Assembly: GCA_964641965.1 (NCBI GenBank)
Contig: CAZXLD010000007.1
Location: forward strand, 1 to 64,000
Reading direction: 5' to 3'
Length of the DNA stretch: 64,000 nucleotides
Source: JAJDFU01 sp964641965
Lineage (GTDB): Bacteria; Bacteroidota; Bacteroidia; Chitinophagales; Saprospiraceae
Position numbers and translations under genes: made by a program. The notes beneath the pieces are model-generated. The model was given only the letters and a program-made list of their open reading frames with translations, had not been told where the DNA came from and did not search any database. This document shows, piece by piece, positions 52,659 through 61,039 of this stretch; the first letter of the stretch is position 1, and each line of letters opens with the position of its first letter.

Positions 52659-54200
52659 TCAATCAATAGGGGTACTTAAAATTCCAATACAAGATTTGAC
52701 CCCGTCAAAGTAGCTTCCCATTCGAATATTTTCATTGGGGCTGTGCTGATTGTTATCGGGATTGACCAGAGGTACAGCTACCGCCGGCACATCAAGCGTA
52801 TTCACAAATGGAGAGATCGGAATAGAACCTCCATGCGTTCGAATTCGAATCGGCTTTTTACCCCAGGTGCGTTCCATGGCCTTGCTCAACCATTGGCCTA
52901 CGGGATGATCCAAATCAGTTCGAAAGGCCTGGTAGGAAATGGCGGATTGCATTGCAATTAATTTTGAATATCGTTTGCGCTCTGCATCGGTAGGCTGATC
53001 TCCTTTGATCAGGTGGTACCCCTGATCTTCGATATGTTGGCGGATTAAATCCAAAAGCCGCACCGGATCGCTTTCCTTGACCAAACGAACATCTATTTCT
53101 GCAATGGCTGTGGCAGGCACAATAGTGCGCACCTCTTCGCCCACCCAGCCTGAGCGCATCCCCCGAATATTTAAGGATGGATACTGGATCGCTTCCTGTA
53201 GGGTAGATGCTACTGCATCCGGCTTGGCGATGCCAAGGCGTTGCCGGATCTCCTTTTCCGAATCGGGAATTTCCGCCAGGGCTTCCCGGACCGAGGCATT
53301 CAGGCTAATCCCGTCATAGAATCCGGGTATAACAACTCTCCCCCGATCATCTTTCATGGTAGCAAGCAGTTGAGCAAGAATCAGAGCTGGATTAGGCGCA
53401 TAATTACCATAATGCCCACTGTGCTGAGGCACCCGAGGCCCAAAGGTGGTTAGGGTAACCGTAGCAATACCACGAGCCCCAAACACCAAAGTGGGTCTAA
53501 GCGTCTGGTGTATAGGACCATCTAGAATTACCAGGTAGTCAGCAGCTAGTTTCTGACGGTATTTTACCACGGCAGCTGGAAGATTTGGAGACCCCATTTC
53601 TTCTTCCGTATCCATGATCACTTTAATATTATACTGTAGGTCCTCTCCGTTACTTTGTAGTACGTCCAGCGCGGTTAAAAACATATTGATCGGGCCCTTG
53701 GCATCTGAAGCAGACCGGGCAAAAATACGCCATTCAGGATCGTAATTGTATTGTAGCAAGTCTTTATCCAAAGGTATCCAGCTGCCGTTCCTTCCCCTCT
53801 CCTTGACAACGGGTTGGAACGGATCTTCCTGTTCCCATTGTGTTGGATCTACAGGCTGACCATCCACCTGCACATAAAACAAAACCGTTTTAGAAGCATC
53901 TTTGGATTTCCGTTCTGCCAGCAAGAGATCGAGGCCGGCTGTGGGTATACGCTCTGTGAGAAATCCTCTCTTGTTGAATGCGCGCTCCAGCCAGCGCATG
54001 TTGGGTTCTAATTGAGCCGGATCAGGGGCTACATTGGGTAGGCTGAGAAACTCTAAAAATTCCTCCAGCGAGGTAGCTTCTTGTTCCTTCGACATCTCAA
54101 GTGGAGCCTGTGCCAATGTTTTCAAACAGGTCGCTCCCCAAAAGAAGCTCAAATTCAATAAAAGTAATAGTGTATTCAGGCGATTCAAAGAGCCCATCAT
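52659..54200 (-). CDS. Exported M20 dipeptidase with an altered metal motif
   Basis: A 513-residue M20 peptidase of the carnosinase/CNDP type. The first metal motif normally H-x-D is QVD here: LFYVQVDGQPVD (Q111, D113). The other ligands are in place: SASDAKGP (D166), MDTEEEMGS (E200/E201), VILDGPI (D227) and the C-terminal NQHSPNENI His. It has an N-terminal hydrophobic signal (LLLLLNLSFFWGATC with a possible lipid Cys). The bridging His loop RTHGGSIPIS is present. With one His ligand replaced, activity might need a different metal or be impaired. It precedes the M14 carboxypeptidase gene, suggesting extracellular peptide salvage. Confidence 0.85.
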   Translation of the reverse strand: MMGSLNRLNTLLLLLNLSFFWGATCLKTLAQAPLEMSKEQEATSLEEFLEFLSLPNVAPDPAQLEPNMRWLERAFNKRGFLTERIPTAGLDLLLAERKSKDASKTVLFYVQVDGQPVDPTQWEQEDPFQPVVKERGRNGSWIPLDKDLLQYNYDPEWRIFARSASDAKGPINMFLTALDVLQSNGEDLQYNIKVIMDTEEEMGSPNLPAAVVKYRQKLAADYLVILDGPIHQTLRPTLVFGARGIATVTLTTFGPRVPQHSGHYGNYAPNPALILAQLLATMKDDRGRVVIPGFYDGISLNASVREALAEIPDSEKEIRQRLGIAKPDAVASTLQEAIQYPSLNIRGMRSGWVGEEVRTIVPATAIAEIDVRLVKESDPVRLLDLIRQHIEDQGYHLIKGDQPTDAERKRYSKLIAMQSAISYQAFRTDLDHPVGQWLSKAMERTWGKKPIRIRTHGGSIPISPFVNTLDVPAVAVPLVNPDNNQHSPNENIRMGSYFDGVKSCIGILSTPID

Positions 54201-54258
54201 GGTTAAGCGCGTTTTTTCTTATAGAAAATAAATAAAGATCGGGGAATCTCTGTCTTCT

Positions 54259-55596
54259 TTAAAACAAACTAAGCAGGACCACTGTGCTAAAACCTACAAA
54301 TCCAAGCAACACTGTCATTACAGTCCAGGATTGGAAGGTTTGGCGTTCGCTCATTCCCAAGTATTGGCTGACCAGCCAGAATCCAGAGTCATTAACGTGA
54401 GAAAACATGGATGCTCCTGCTGCGATAGCGATGACCAAAAGGGCCAGACTGAATCCCTGCGGACCATCACCAGCTAAAAGGGGGGCCACTAGCCCTGCTG
54501 ATGTGATCATAGCCACTGTTGCCGAGCCTTGTAGAATACGGACCAAACCTGCAGCCAGGAAGGCAAAGAACAAAACCGGTATTCCCAACTGGGTGAGGCT
54601 TAGGGCGAGCATCTCTCCAGATCCAGTATCTACCAGGATCTGTTTAAGAACGCCACCTGCTCCGGTCAGCAGTATAATCGACCCTGCAGGAGCCATGCTA
54701 TTTGTTGTGATTTTAAAAAGCTCTTCCTTGCTCATCCCCCTTCGAATACCCAGAAAATACCAGGCGATCAAATTGGCTACAATTAAGGCTGAAAAAGGAT
54801 GGCCCAGCAATTGGATGGCGGACACCCAAAAGGCCTGATCCTCTTCTGAGATGACCGTTTCTAATATGGTATTTGTCAATATTAGGACAATAGGAACAGC
54901 GATGATAATCAGAATAATTCTCCAGTTCGCAAAACTGGAAATCCGGTTTTCTTCACTCGTAATCAGAGGTGCATCTAACTGGATTTGCTTAGCTACACGC
55001 CGTCCAAACCACAACCCACTTATCAATAAGGTTGGGATGCCTGCGATAAAACCAGCCAGGATTACCCATCCTAAATCGGCACCAAGTATATCTGCTACCG
55101 CTACGGGTCCCGGAGTTGGCGGAATGAAAGCGTGCGTGATGGCCAGACCGGCCAGGAGAGGTATGGCATAAAGCAACAAGGATTTTCCACTCTCTCGTTG
55201 CATGGCATAAACTACAGGAACCAATAAGATAAAGGCTACATCAAAAAATACGGGAATGGCCACTACAAACCCGGCAATGGCCATAGCAAGTGGTGCCCGC
55301 TGAGTCCCCAGACTCCGAATTAACCACTGCGCAATAGCATGTGCTCCTCCGGAGTGTTCAAGTAATGCGCCGAACATGGCCCCCAATCCTACAATCGTTG
55401 CCACAAATCCAAGGGTTCCGCCCATTCCCGTTTGCATGGATTGGATAATCTGCTGAGGAGGCATACCGGCTAAAAGGCCAATAGCAATGCTGGCGATTAA
55501 AAGGGAAATGAAAGCCTGAATCCGAAAATACAGGATCAACAGCAGTAAAAGCCCGATTCCGGCAGCAACTGCCAACAAAAGCGTATAATCAATCAA
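54259..55596 (-). CDS. Gluconate permease (GntP family)
   Basis: A 445-residue inner-membrane H+ symporter with about 12 helices. Family markers are the repeated FIPPTPGPVAVADILGADLGW and QSMQTGMGGTLGFVATIVGLGAM, plus SHVNDSGFWLVSQYLGMS in the C-terminal half, as in GntT and GntP. It probably imports gluconate or a related sugar acid. The start is a TTG at 55596 (the frame is closed 7 nt upstream). It is 13 bp downstream of the gluconokinase-6PGDH fusion, in one operon with it and the small coupled protein, possibly also the Gfo/Idh gene. Confidence 0.9.
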   Translation of the reverse strand: MIDYTLLLAVAAGIGLLLLLILYFRIQAFISLLIASIAIGLLAGMPPQQIIQSMQTGMGGTLGFVATIVGLGAMFGALLEHSGGAHAIAQWLIRSLGTQRAPLAMAIAGFVVAIPVFFDVAFILLVPVVYAMQRESGKSLLLYAIPLLAGLAITHAFIPPTPGPVAVADILGADLGWVILAGFIAGIPTLLISGLWFGRRVAKQIQLDAPLITSEENRISSFANWRIILIIIAVPIVLILTNTILETVISEEDQAFWVSAIQLLGHPFSALIVANLIAWYFLGIRRGMSKEELFKITTNSMAPAGSIILLTGAGGVLKQILVDTGSGEMLALSLTQLGIPVLFFAFLAAGLVRILQGSATVAMITSAGLVAPLLAGDGPQGFSLALLVIAIAAGASMFSHVNDSGFWLVSQYLGMSERQTFQSWTVMTVLLGFVGFSTVVLLSLF

Positions 55597-55609
55597 TTGA
55601 ATCTATGTT

Positions 55610-57520
55610 TTACCAATTGGTATGATACGCTTTTCCACTTGGATCATCGACTCGCTGATAAGTATGGGCCCCAAAGAAATCGCGTTGGGCCTGAATGAGG
55701 TTGGCTGGAGATTGAGCTGAGAAATAGGCGAGTAGATAATTCCAGGATGCAGTGAAGCAGGGTAAGGTCACCCCGCAATCCAAACCAGTTCGCAGGGTTT
55801 GTTCCAGGTGGATGGTATTCTTTTTAACGACTTCCAAAAAGGAGTCCTGAAGTAGGATTCGGCCGGATGGAAATTTGGATTCGCTTAACTGCTCCATAAG
55901 TTCTGAACGGATAATGCAGCCATTGGTCCAGATCCGAGCTATCTCTTCCAATTGTACCTCCCAACCATGGGTATCGGAAGCGGTTTGGATCAGATGGAAT
56001 CCTTGGTGGTGATTGACCAGTCGGCTCAGATGATAGCCTTGTTTAATCGCCTCCAAGTTGGGTTCAAATCCAGTAGGGAATCCGGACCGGATATCGAACA
56101 ATTGCTGCGCTTTTTCCCGTTCTTCTTTAAAACTGGACTGGTATCGGGCAAATAAGGCTGCCGCTAAATTAGGTACCGGTACTCCTTCACCGGCGGCAGA
56201 TTGGACTGTCCAACTACCTGTTCCCTTATTACCGGCTTTATCCAAAATTTTATCCAACAGAAAATGATCGCCTTCCTTTCGTTGGAGGATTTCAATCGTG
56301 ATTTCCAATAAAAAGCTCCCCAGGCCCTCCTCATGCCAATCTTTCAGCAAAGAAGCGATCTGATCCGGATTCCATTGGAACCCTCTGTGCATCAGGTCGT
56401 ATACCTCAGCCAGCAACTGCATCTCGGCATACTCGATGCCATTATGTACCATTTTCACAAAGTGTCCAGCTCCACCGTGACCAACATAGGTGCAGCAGGG
56501 AGATCCGTTTTTATCCTTCGCCGCTATGGCTAATAAGAATTCTTTGACTTGATCATAGGCCTTACGATTTCCCCCAGGCATAATGGATGGCCCTTTCAAA
56601 GCACCTTCTTCACCTCCAGACACTCCAACTCCCAGCCAGGCAATGCCTTCCAATTCTTGCTGTCTTCTTGCTGTATCGGAATAATGAGAATTGCCCCCGT
56701 CGATCAAAATATCCCCCTCCGCCAACAAAGGGCGCAATTGGGTAATAATACCATCCAGAGCTTTTCCGGCGGGGATCATCAGAAAGATCTTTCTGGGCTG
56801 TTCCAGTGATGCCACGAAAAGCGCCAGGTCTTCAAAGCCTTGTGCTCCGGTCAGAGGGGGATGTTCTGCAATAAAATGCAAAGCCACTTCCTCTTCCGTA
56901 CCCTCGACTCTCCGATTGAATAGGGATAATGAAAAACCTTTATCGGCCAAATTCAGGCTCAGGCTTTTACCCATTACCCCTAAACCGACAAGGCCAAATT
57001 GAGCAGATGGATGATCGAGTGTTTCCATAATCTGAGAAAGGATTTCTTCGGGTGGTAAATCGATATCGATTTCAATCGCATGTTCGGGCTCTTCCAAGGT
57101 GTCGAACTGGGATTGCAATAGTTCGCCTGGCATAAAGTGACCTCTTCGTTCCTCCATACGATCTTTGATCGTGTCATAATCACCTTTGAGGTAAATCCAA
57201 AACAGACGCTCGGCTATCCCATGGGAGAGGACCTCTCTGTAGCTGGCCTTCAATGCCGAGCAGGCAATTACACCTCCATTTTGCTCCAGCAAACCCTCTG
57301 ATAGGTTGTGTAACCGACCTAGCCATTCGACGCGATCGTGGTCCGTCAGAGCAATACCCTTTGCCATCTTTTCTACATTGGACTCCGGATGATAGTCGTC
57401 CCCATCGTGAAAAGGCAATCCCAAACGCGCTGCCAATCCTTCTCCAACCGTAGACTTGCCGGAGCCAGATACACCCATGACGAAATAAACGAAGGGCTTT
57501 TGAGTAGGAACCGGTTTCAA
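55610..57520 (-). CDS. Gluconokinase / 6-phosphogluconate dehydrogenase fusion
   Basis: A 636-residue bifunctional enzyme. The N-terminal gluconokinase (about 10-168) has the P-loop GVSGSGKST (residues 16-24) and HDGDDYHPESNVEKM; it turns gluconate into 6-phosphogluconate. The C-terminal 6PGDH (about 175-636) has the NADP fold start FGLVGLGVMGKSLSLNL, VGVSGGEEGALKGPSIMPGG and the catalytic Lys/His region HFVKMVHNGIEYAEM; it gives ribulose-5-phosphate, NADPH and CO2. A TTG start (57520) forms TTGA with the stop of the preceding small gene, and no ATG precedes the P-loop. Next to the permease this is a complete uptake-to-pentose-phosphate unit. Confidence 0.92.
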   Translation of the reverse strand: MKPVPTQKPFVYFVMGVSGSGKSTVGEGLAARLGLPFHDGDDYHPESNVEKMAKGIALTDHDRVEWLGRLHNLSEGLLEQNGGVIACSALKASYREVLSHGIAERLFWIYLKGDYDTIKDRMEERRGHFMPGELLQSQFDTLEEPEHAIEIDIDLPPEEILSQIMETLDHPSAQFGLVGLGVMGKSLSLNLADKGFSLSLFNRRVEGTEEEVALHFIAEHPPLTGAQGFEDLALFVASLEQPRKIFLMIPAGKALDGIITQLRPLLAEGDILIDGGNSHYSDTARRQQELEGIAWLGVGVSGGEEGALKGPSIMPGGNRKAYDQVKEFLLAIAAKDKNGSPCCTYVGHGGAGHFVKMVHNGIEYAEMQLLAEVYDLMHRGFQWNPDQIASLLKDWHEEGLGSFLLEITIEILQRKEGDHFLLDKILDKAGNKGTGSWTVQSAAGEGVPVPNLAAALFARYQSSFKEEREKAQQLFDIRSGFPTGFEPNLEAIKQGYHLSRLVNHHQGFHLIQTASDTHGWEVQLEEIARIWTNGCIIRSELMEQLSESKFPSGRILLQDSFLEVVKKNTIHLEQTLRTGLDCGVTLPCFTASWNYLLAYFSAQSPANLIQAQRDFFGAHTYQRVDDPSGKAYHTNW

Positions 57521-57753
57521 GGTTTTCGTTTTTTAAAGACGGATATGATCCCGGTGGGATGTGCACTTACCGAAGGGTCCCAAACCTGATTGAGCATCTG
57601 GTCCAGGTCATATCCTTGTTCGAATCGCTCAATCAAAAGCGCCTCCAATTCCTGTACGATATCCAGGCTGCTTTTGTGCACCGGCACATTGACCATTTGT
57701 TTTTTTACCAGGTCGAAGCTCGGTGTAAAATCAACGATGTAGGGTTTTTCCAT
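57517..57753 (-). CDS. Small unknown protein coupled to gluconokinase fusion
   Basis: A 78-residue ORF of unknown function with a helical middle (VQELEALLIERFEQGYDLDQMLNQVWD) and a Ser/Lys C-terminus. Support for coding: the stop overlaps the TTG start of the gluconokinase fusion as TTGA, a typical coupled junction, the ATG at 57753 follows the Gfo/Idh gene by 39 bp, and the composition is normal. No signal or transmembrane helix. It may assist the gluconate pathway; no family was recognised. Confidence 0.55.
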   Translation of the reverse strand: MEKPYIVDFTPSFDLVKKQMVNVPVHKSSLDIVQELEALLIERFEQGYDLDQMLNQVWDPSVSAHPTGIISVFKKRKP

Positions 57754-57792
57754 AGAATAGAAGGCTATTTTTTCCTTAAAAAGTGGTTGAGC

Positions 57793-59166
57793 CTAAAGTG
57801 TCACTTGTTCTACTGTTTCCTCCATTCGGCTTTTTTCGGCCATAAACCCCATAATGTGGCTCTCAATCGAGGCATCAATGGTAGAGGTTAATATGCCGGA
57901 ATTCTGCTGATCAACCGCTTGAATCCAATCGCGCAGTAAGGCCCAGTCCCCTCCTCCATGCATATCGGTATCTCCTTCCGGTGACCAGCGCGTCTTTTCT
58001 CCGGTGAGGAAATCGGTGTGTTCAAACTGCTGCATATCCCCTACAATATCCCCCATAGAACCCATGATTCGGGTTCGCCGGCCTCCGTAGGAAGTAAAGG
58101 CCTCCATGGAAAAAGCAGCCGTTATCCCCCCCTGAAAAACCATATTGCTTACATAGTGATCGGGCTGATCGTTTTCCATGCGGTACACACAACGCCCGTA
58201 ATTGGTCGTTTTCAATTGTTCCATCAGAAAGGCATCATGCTGAGCCGGATCATCAGGGAAATCAAACACATAGGTCCACCACCGATTCCGATAGTAAATC
58301 CGAAGGGCAGAATACGGACACTCCGCTTCAACCGCACAGCCGTCTGTACAACGAGCCGTACTGCCTGCTGGAGCATTTGTTTCCGTAAACCATTTCAGAT
58401 TCCCAAAGGCAGAAATTTTTTCGCAAGGCCGATCTACGATCCAGCGTAGGATATCCAAATCGTGGCAGGACTTCGCCAAAATGATGGGATTGGTCTTTTT
58501 CGAATCATGCCAATTGCCCCGTACGAAGGAGTGGGACATGTGAATATGCTCAATGGGCTCCAAATGCTGGATGCTTACCAGCTCTCCTACAGCTCCGGCC
58601 TGGACCAGCTCTCGGAGCTCAATGAAGTAAGGGGCGTATCGAAGCACGTGACAAACTGCCACAATACGACCGGTTTTCTTGGTCAAGGCCAGAATATCGC
58701 GGCATTCTTTTTCGGAAGGTGAAATGGGTTTTTCCAAAAGAACGTCATACCCCATCTCTAAGGCCTTCATGCAAGGCCCATAGTGCAGGTCATCCGGGGT
58801 AGTAATGAGGATGGCATCTGCAAATTTAGGTACATCAAAGACGTGCTCCCAGGTAACAAAGCGACACTCTTTTGAGATTTTATGTTTTTTCGCGTATCGC
58901 TCCTGCCGGATAGGAATGGGTTCAGCCACCCCTACAATATCTAATTCGCCTGGGAAACGAACGGCATAATCCCCATACACGTTGCCCCGATTACCTGCTC
59001 CTAGGGTAATGGCAGTAACCGGCTTCTTGAGATTTAAAGGCGAAACGGAGTCGGGCTTGGAACCGAGAGTTTTGACTTCCTCTATTTTAGCCTCCAGCCA
59101 ATCGGGTAATAAAAGAAGGCTTCCGGAGGCAAGGCCGATTTTTTTGAAGGCAGAGCGACGATCCAT
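57793..59166 (-). CDS. Gfo/Idh/MocA oxidoreductase with Tat signal
   Basis: A secreted oxidoreductase of about 457 residues. The ATG at 59166 starts a twin-arginine signal (MDRRSAFKKIGLASGSLLLLP). The Rossmann core has ITLGAGNRGNVYGDYAVRFP and the EKP motif VLLEKPISPSEKEC, and HDLDILRWIVDRP is a family segment. A Cys-rich patch CTDGCAVEAECPYSAL may be structural. It probably oxidises or reduces a sugar acid or inositol-type substrate with NAD(P). It heads the unit that contains the small protein, gluconokinase fusion and gluconate permease, so a sugar acid is the natural guess. Confidence 0.86.
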   Translation of the reverse strand: MDRRSAFKKIGLASGSLLLLPDWLEAKIEEVKTLGSKPDSVSPLNLKKPVTAITLGAGNRGNVYGDYAVRFPGELDIVGVAEPIPIRQERYAKKHKISKECRFVTWEHVFDVPKFADAILITTPDDLHYGPCMKALEMGYDVLLEKPISPSEKECRDILALTKKTGRIVAVCHVLRYAPYFIELRELVQAGAVGELVSIQHLEPIEHIHMSHSFVRGNWHDSKKTNPIILAKSCHDLDILRWIVDRPCEKISAFGNLKWFTETNAPAGSTARCTDGCAVEAECPYSALRIYYRNRWWTYVFDFPDDPAQHDAFLMEQLKTTNYGRCVYRMENDQPDHYVSNMVFQGGITAAFSMEAFTSYGGRRTRIMGSMGDIVGDMQQFEHTDFLTGEKTRWSPEGDTDMHGGGDWALLRDWIQAVDQQNSGILTSTIDASIESHIMGFMAEKSRMEETVEQVTL

Positions 59167-59416
59167 GCGTAAGGTGAGCATTTGGTGTTAGGCACTAAAG
59201 CTAAAAATTATAGGGCCTAATCCGAGAAAATTAGGAAGGGGTTTTTAGAAAGTAGGACTAGACACCAGCTTACAAGACTTTGAAAAGTGAATGGAAGATG
59301 AAATCTCACTCACATACAAGAAGGAGGATAGGATTATCGATTTATGATTAGAAGGCCAACAATGCTTTGATAGTCCTACCTTCTTAATAGGACCGTACTT
59401 CGGATATGACGTTTCA

Positions 59417-59740
59417 CTAAGAAAAGAACTCTATCAATAAGGCATTCAACTCATCTAATTCACTTTGTGAAATTCGACCTTCTGTTTTAATGACTCGAAT
59501 CTGAGCATCAATGCTTCTCAGCTGTTCGATCAATGCAAAACTTGTTTTAGGCGTACTGTTAATCTCAATAGCCCTGGGGAAAGGGAAACGCTTTGAAGTA
59601 CATGGAACCACCACAATCATTTGTCTGAATTGGTTCAGTTCATCTGGGCTAACCACGATACAGGGGCGCGTTTTCTGTTGTTTTCTACCAGTAGTTGGAT
59701 CCAGACCGACCCAAACAATATCCCCTTTTCTAATCTTCAT
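59417..59740 (-). CDS. mazF: MazF/PemK-type mRNA interferase toxin
   Basis: A 107-residue type II toxin that cuts RNA. Motifs: KIRKGDIVWVGLDPTTGRKQ at the start and the RPCIVVSPDELNQF strand region (with the conserved R), then SFALIEQLRSIDA near the end. The ATG at 59740 is inside the antitoxin gene by 11 nt (the longer ORF from 59770 is not needed), the usual coupled arrangement. It acts with the AbrB-type antitoxin upstream and is held silent by it and the shared operator. Confidence 0.88.
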   Translation of the reverse strand: MKIRKGDIVWVGLDPTTGRKQQKTRPCIVVSPDELNQFRQMIVVVPCTSKRFPFPRAIEINSTPKTSFALIEQLRSIDAQIRVIKTEGRISQSELDELNALLIEFFS

Positions 59741-59981
59741 AAATCGGAAGCGATTCATCTCCAAATTCACCCGGAATCAGGAGTTCCTCATAACCATCTT
59801 CTCTAAAACTTTTTGTGTATAGATCAGACCACCCCGCTCTGGGATTCCGATGGGGTTTGATCAAAATATAACCCTCTTTGTATTCAATTTCTACCTGATC
59901 AGCTAAAGCGTAGCTATCCAGCATTTTCTTTGCCAATAAAACGTAATGGCTATTTCCAATTTTTACCACATTAGCAACCAT
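59730..59981 (-). CDS. mazE: MazE/AbrB-type antitoxin
   Basis: An 83-residue DNA-binding antitoxin. The N-terminal swapped-hairpin AbrB fold is seen in VVKIGNSHYVLLAKKMLDSYALADQVEIEYKEGYILIKP, and the C-terminal tail (GWSDLYTKSFREDGYEELLIPGEFGDE) is the toxin-binding part. It overlaps mazF by 11 nt. A perfect palindrome lies 10 bp upstream of the ATG, matching a self-regulated operator. Confidence 0.87.
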   Translation of the reverse strand: MVANVVKIGNSHYVLLAKKMLDSYALADQVEIEYKEGYILIKPHRNPRAGWSDLYTKSFREDGYEELLIPGEFGDESLPIYED

Positions 59982-59991
59982 ACTGCATTAA

Positions 59992-60005
59992 TTTGTATAT
60001 ACAAA
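59992..60005. promoter_or_regulatory. Palindromic operator of the mazEF unit
   Basis: TTTGTATATACAAA is a perfect 14-bp palindrome 10 bp upstream of the mazE ATG. Its position and symmetry fit binding of an AbrB-type dimer. The TTTG/CAAA ends may also overlap the promoter. Confidence 0.6.
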
Positions 60006-60150
60006 GCCAAAACATTGTCTGAATCAAAGCAGTTCCTAATCAACTTTTAGAGGATACTTATGGGGAAGAAAATTGGAATAGAAGACTCGGATTCAACTCC
60101 GGCATCATTTGAAACTAAGTATGATCTGAGTCTGAATTTTATGCCGAATG

Positions 60151-60182
60151 AAAAGAGCTATCCTGAAAGGGGTGGCTCTTTT
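60151..60182. terminator. Hairpin terminator downstream of YqhA
   Basis: Arms 60151-60163 and 60170-60182 (AAAAGAGC ... GCTCTTTT) pair over 13 positions including two G-T pairs, with T-rich sequence on both strands. It lies after the yqhA-like gene on the - strand and would also stop a + strand transcript. Confidence 0.5.
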
Positions 60183-60197
60183 TTGTTTTAGCAGAAT

Positions 60198-60256
60198 GGT
60201 AGGCAAGGTCCGGATTCGAACTCACGACCTGCCTAAACTTACAAGGTACAACCGTT
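60198..60256 (-). other. tRNA-like 3' fragment (CCA-ended minihelix)
   Basis: On the - strand the sequence contains a T-loop consensus (GAGTTCGAATCC) and ends in ACCA. AGGCAGGTC pairs with GACCTTGCCT (one bulged base), so an acceptor-plus-T-arm-like minihelix can form. An anticodon-loop-like CTTGTAA precedes it. A full tRNA is not possible: the 5' acceptor strand and D-arm are missing, and the T-stem halves do not pair well. It is a remnant, an attachment-site core or a structured element. Confidence 0.45.
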
Positions 60257-60310
60257 GGAAGACCAGACACCAAAGAATCGTCCAATTATTGGATTGGAGC
60301 TACAGCCCGC

Positions 60311-60766
60311 CTATTTCCCCCTGAGGAAATAACTTAGTGCAAAAATGACTGCCCCCAAACTAATACCATAGCCGGTCAGGTCGGTCTCCCGATCCCAGGT
60401 AATGATCGTACCCGTAAAGGAAATGGCCATCACCACAATAGCCAGCTTGACGAGCATGGTTTTTAATTGATCAATATTGGTGATAGTGAGCCAATCTGGA
60501 AGGTCCGGAATCGGAGACACAAACAGTTCAAACAATCCAATACCAATTAAGAAGACGGTTATTCCTAATAATATTAAATCCACTGCGCTCAGGGAGGAAG
60601 CGATGATCTTATCCTTTTGAGTAAAATCTTCCGCCATCTTGATAATCAACTCGACGATCTCATACAGGGCATAAAACAGAATGGCTACTGCGAGGGCCAG
60701 GATTCCGATGACGGCTAAAAATGCCAGCGGCCGAGTTAGCCAACCCAAGATTCCGCCTGTTTTCAT
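60311..60766 (-). CDS. YqhA-like membrane protein
   Basis: A 151-residue inner-membrane protein with four hydrophobic helices (for example ILALAVAILFYALYEIV and AVDLILLGITVFLIGIGLFELFV), a LPDWLTITNIDQLK linker and a C-terminal LGAVIFALSYFLRGK. The pattern matches the YqhA/UPF0114 family, whose function is unknown. The gene is alone and followed by a hairpin terminator and the tRNA-like fragment. Confidence 0.78.
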   Translation of the reverse strand: MKTGGILGWLTRPLAFLAVIGILALAVAILFYALYEIVELIIKMAEDFTQKDKIIASSLSAVDLILLGITVFLIGIGLFELFVSPIPDLPDWLTITNIDQLKTMLVKLAIVVMAISFTGTIITWDRETDLTGYGISLGAVIFALSYFLRGK

Positions 60767-61039
60767 AATGCTTGCTTCTTTACAAGTAAAGGTAGTTAAC
60801 AGACAGAACTAGGATAGCAAACATGGAATCTAATTGCGTTTGTAGCTAAAGCCAGTGCTTCATTGTCAAAAAACTTCATTGGCAGAAGGACCTAAACCAT
60901 TGTCAGTGAAATCTTTAAAATAGGCAGCATAAAATACTTGGATTGATTCCTGTTAAAATCTTTCCATTCAATGGACAGATTTGGGGTGGTTCTTAGATTG
61001 GTTTTAGAATGCCCTCTATTGCAAAGACCAACCAAGCTT

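Noticed and set aside
60087..60115. Second tRNA-like T-arm near the minihelix
   Set aside because: The resemblance (GGATTCAACTCCGG) is weak and no acceptor or CCA end follows.
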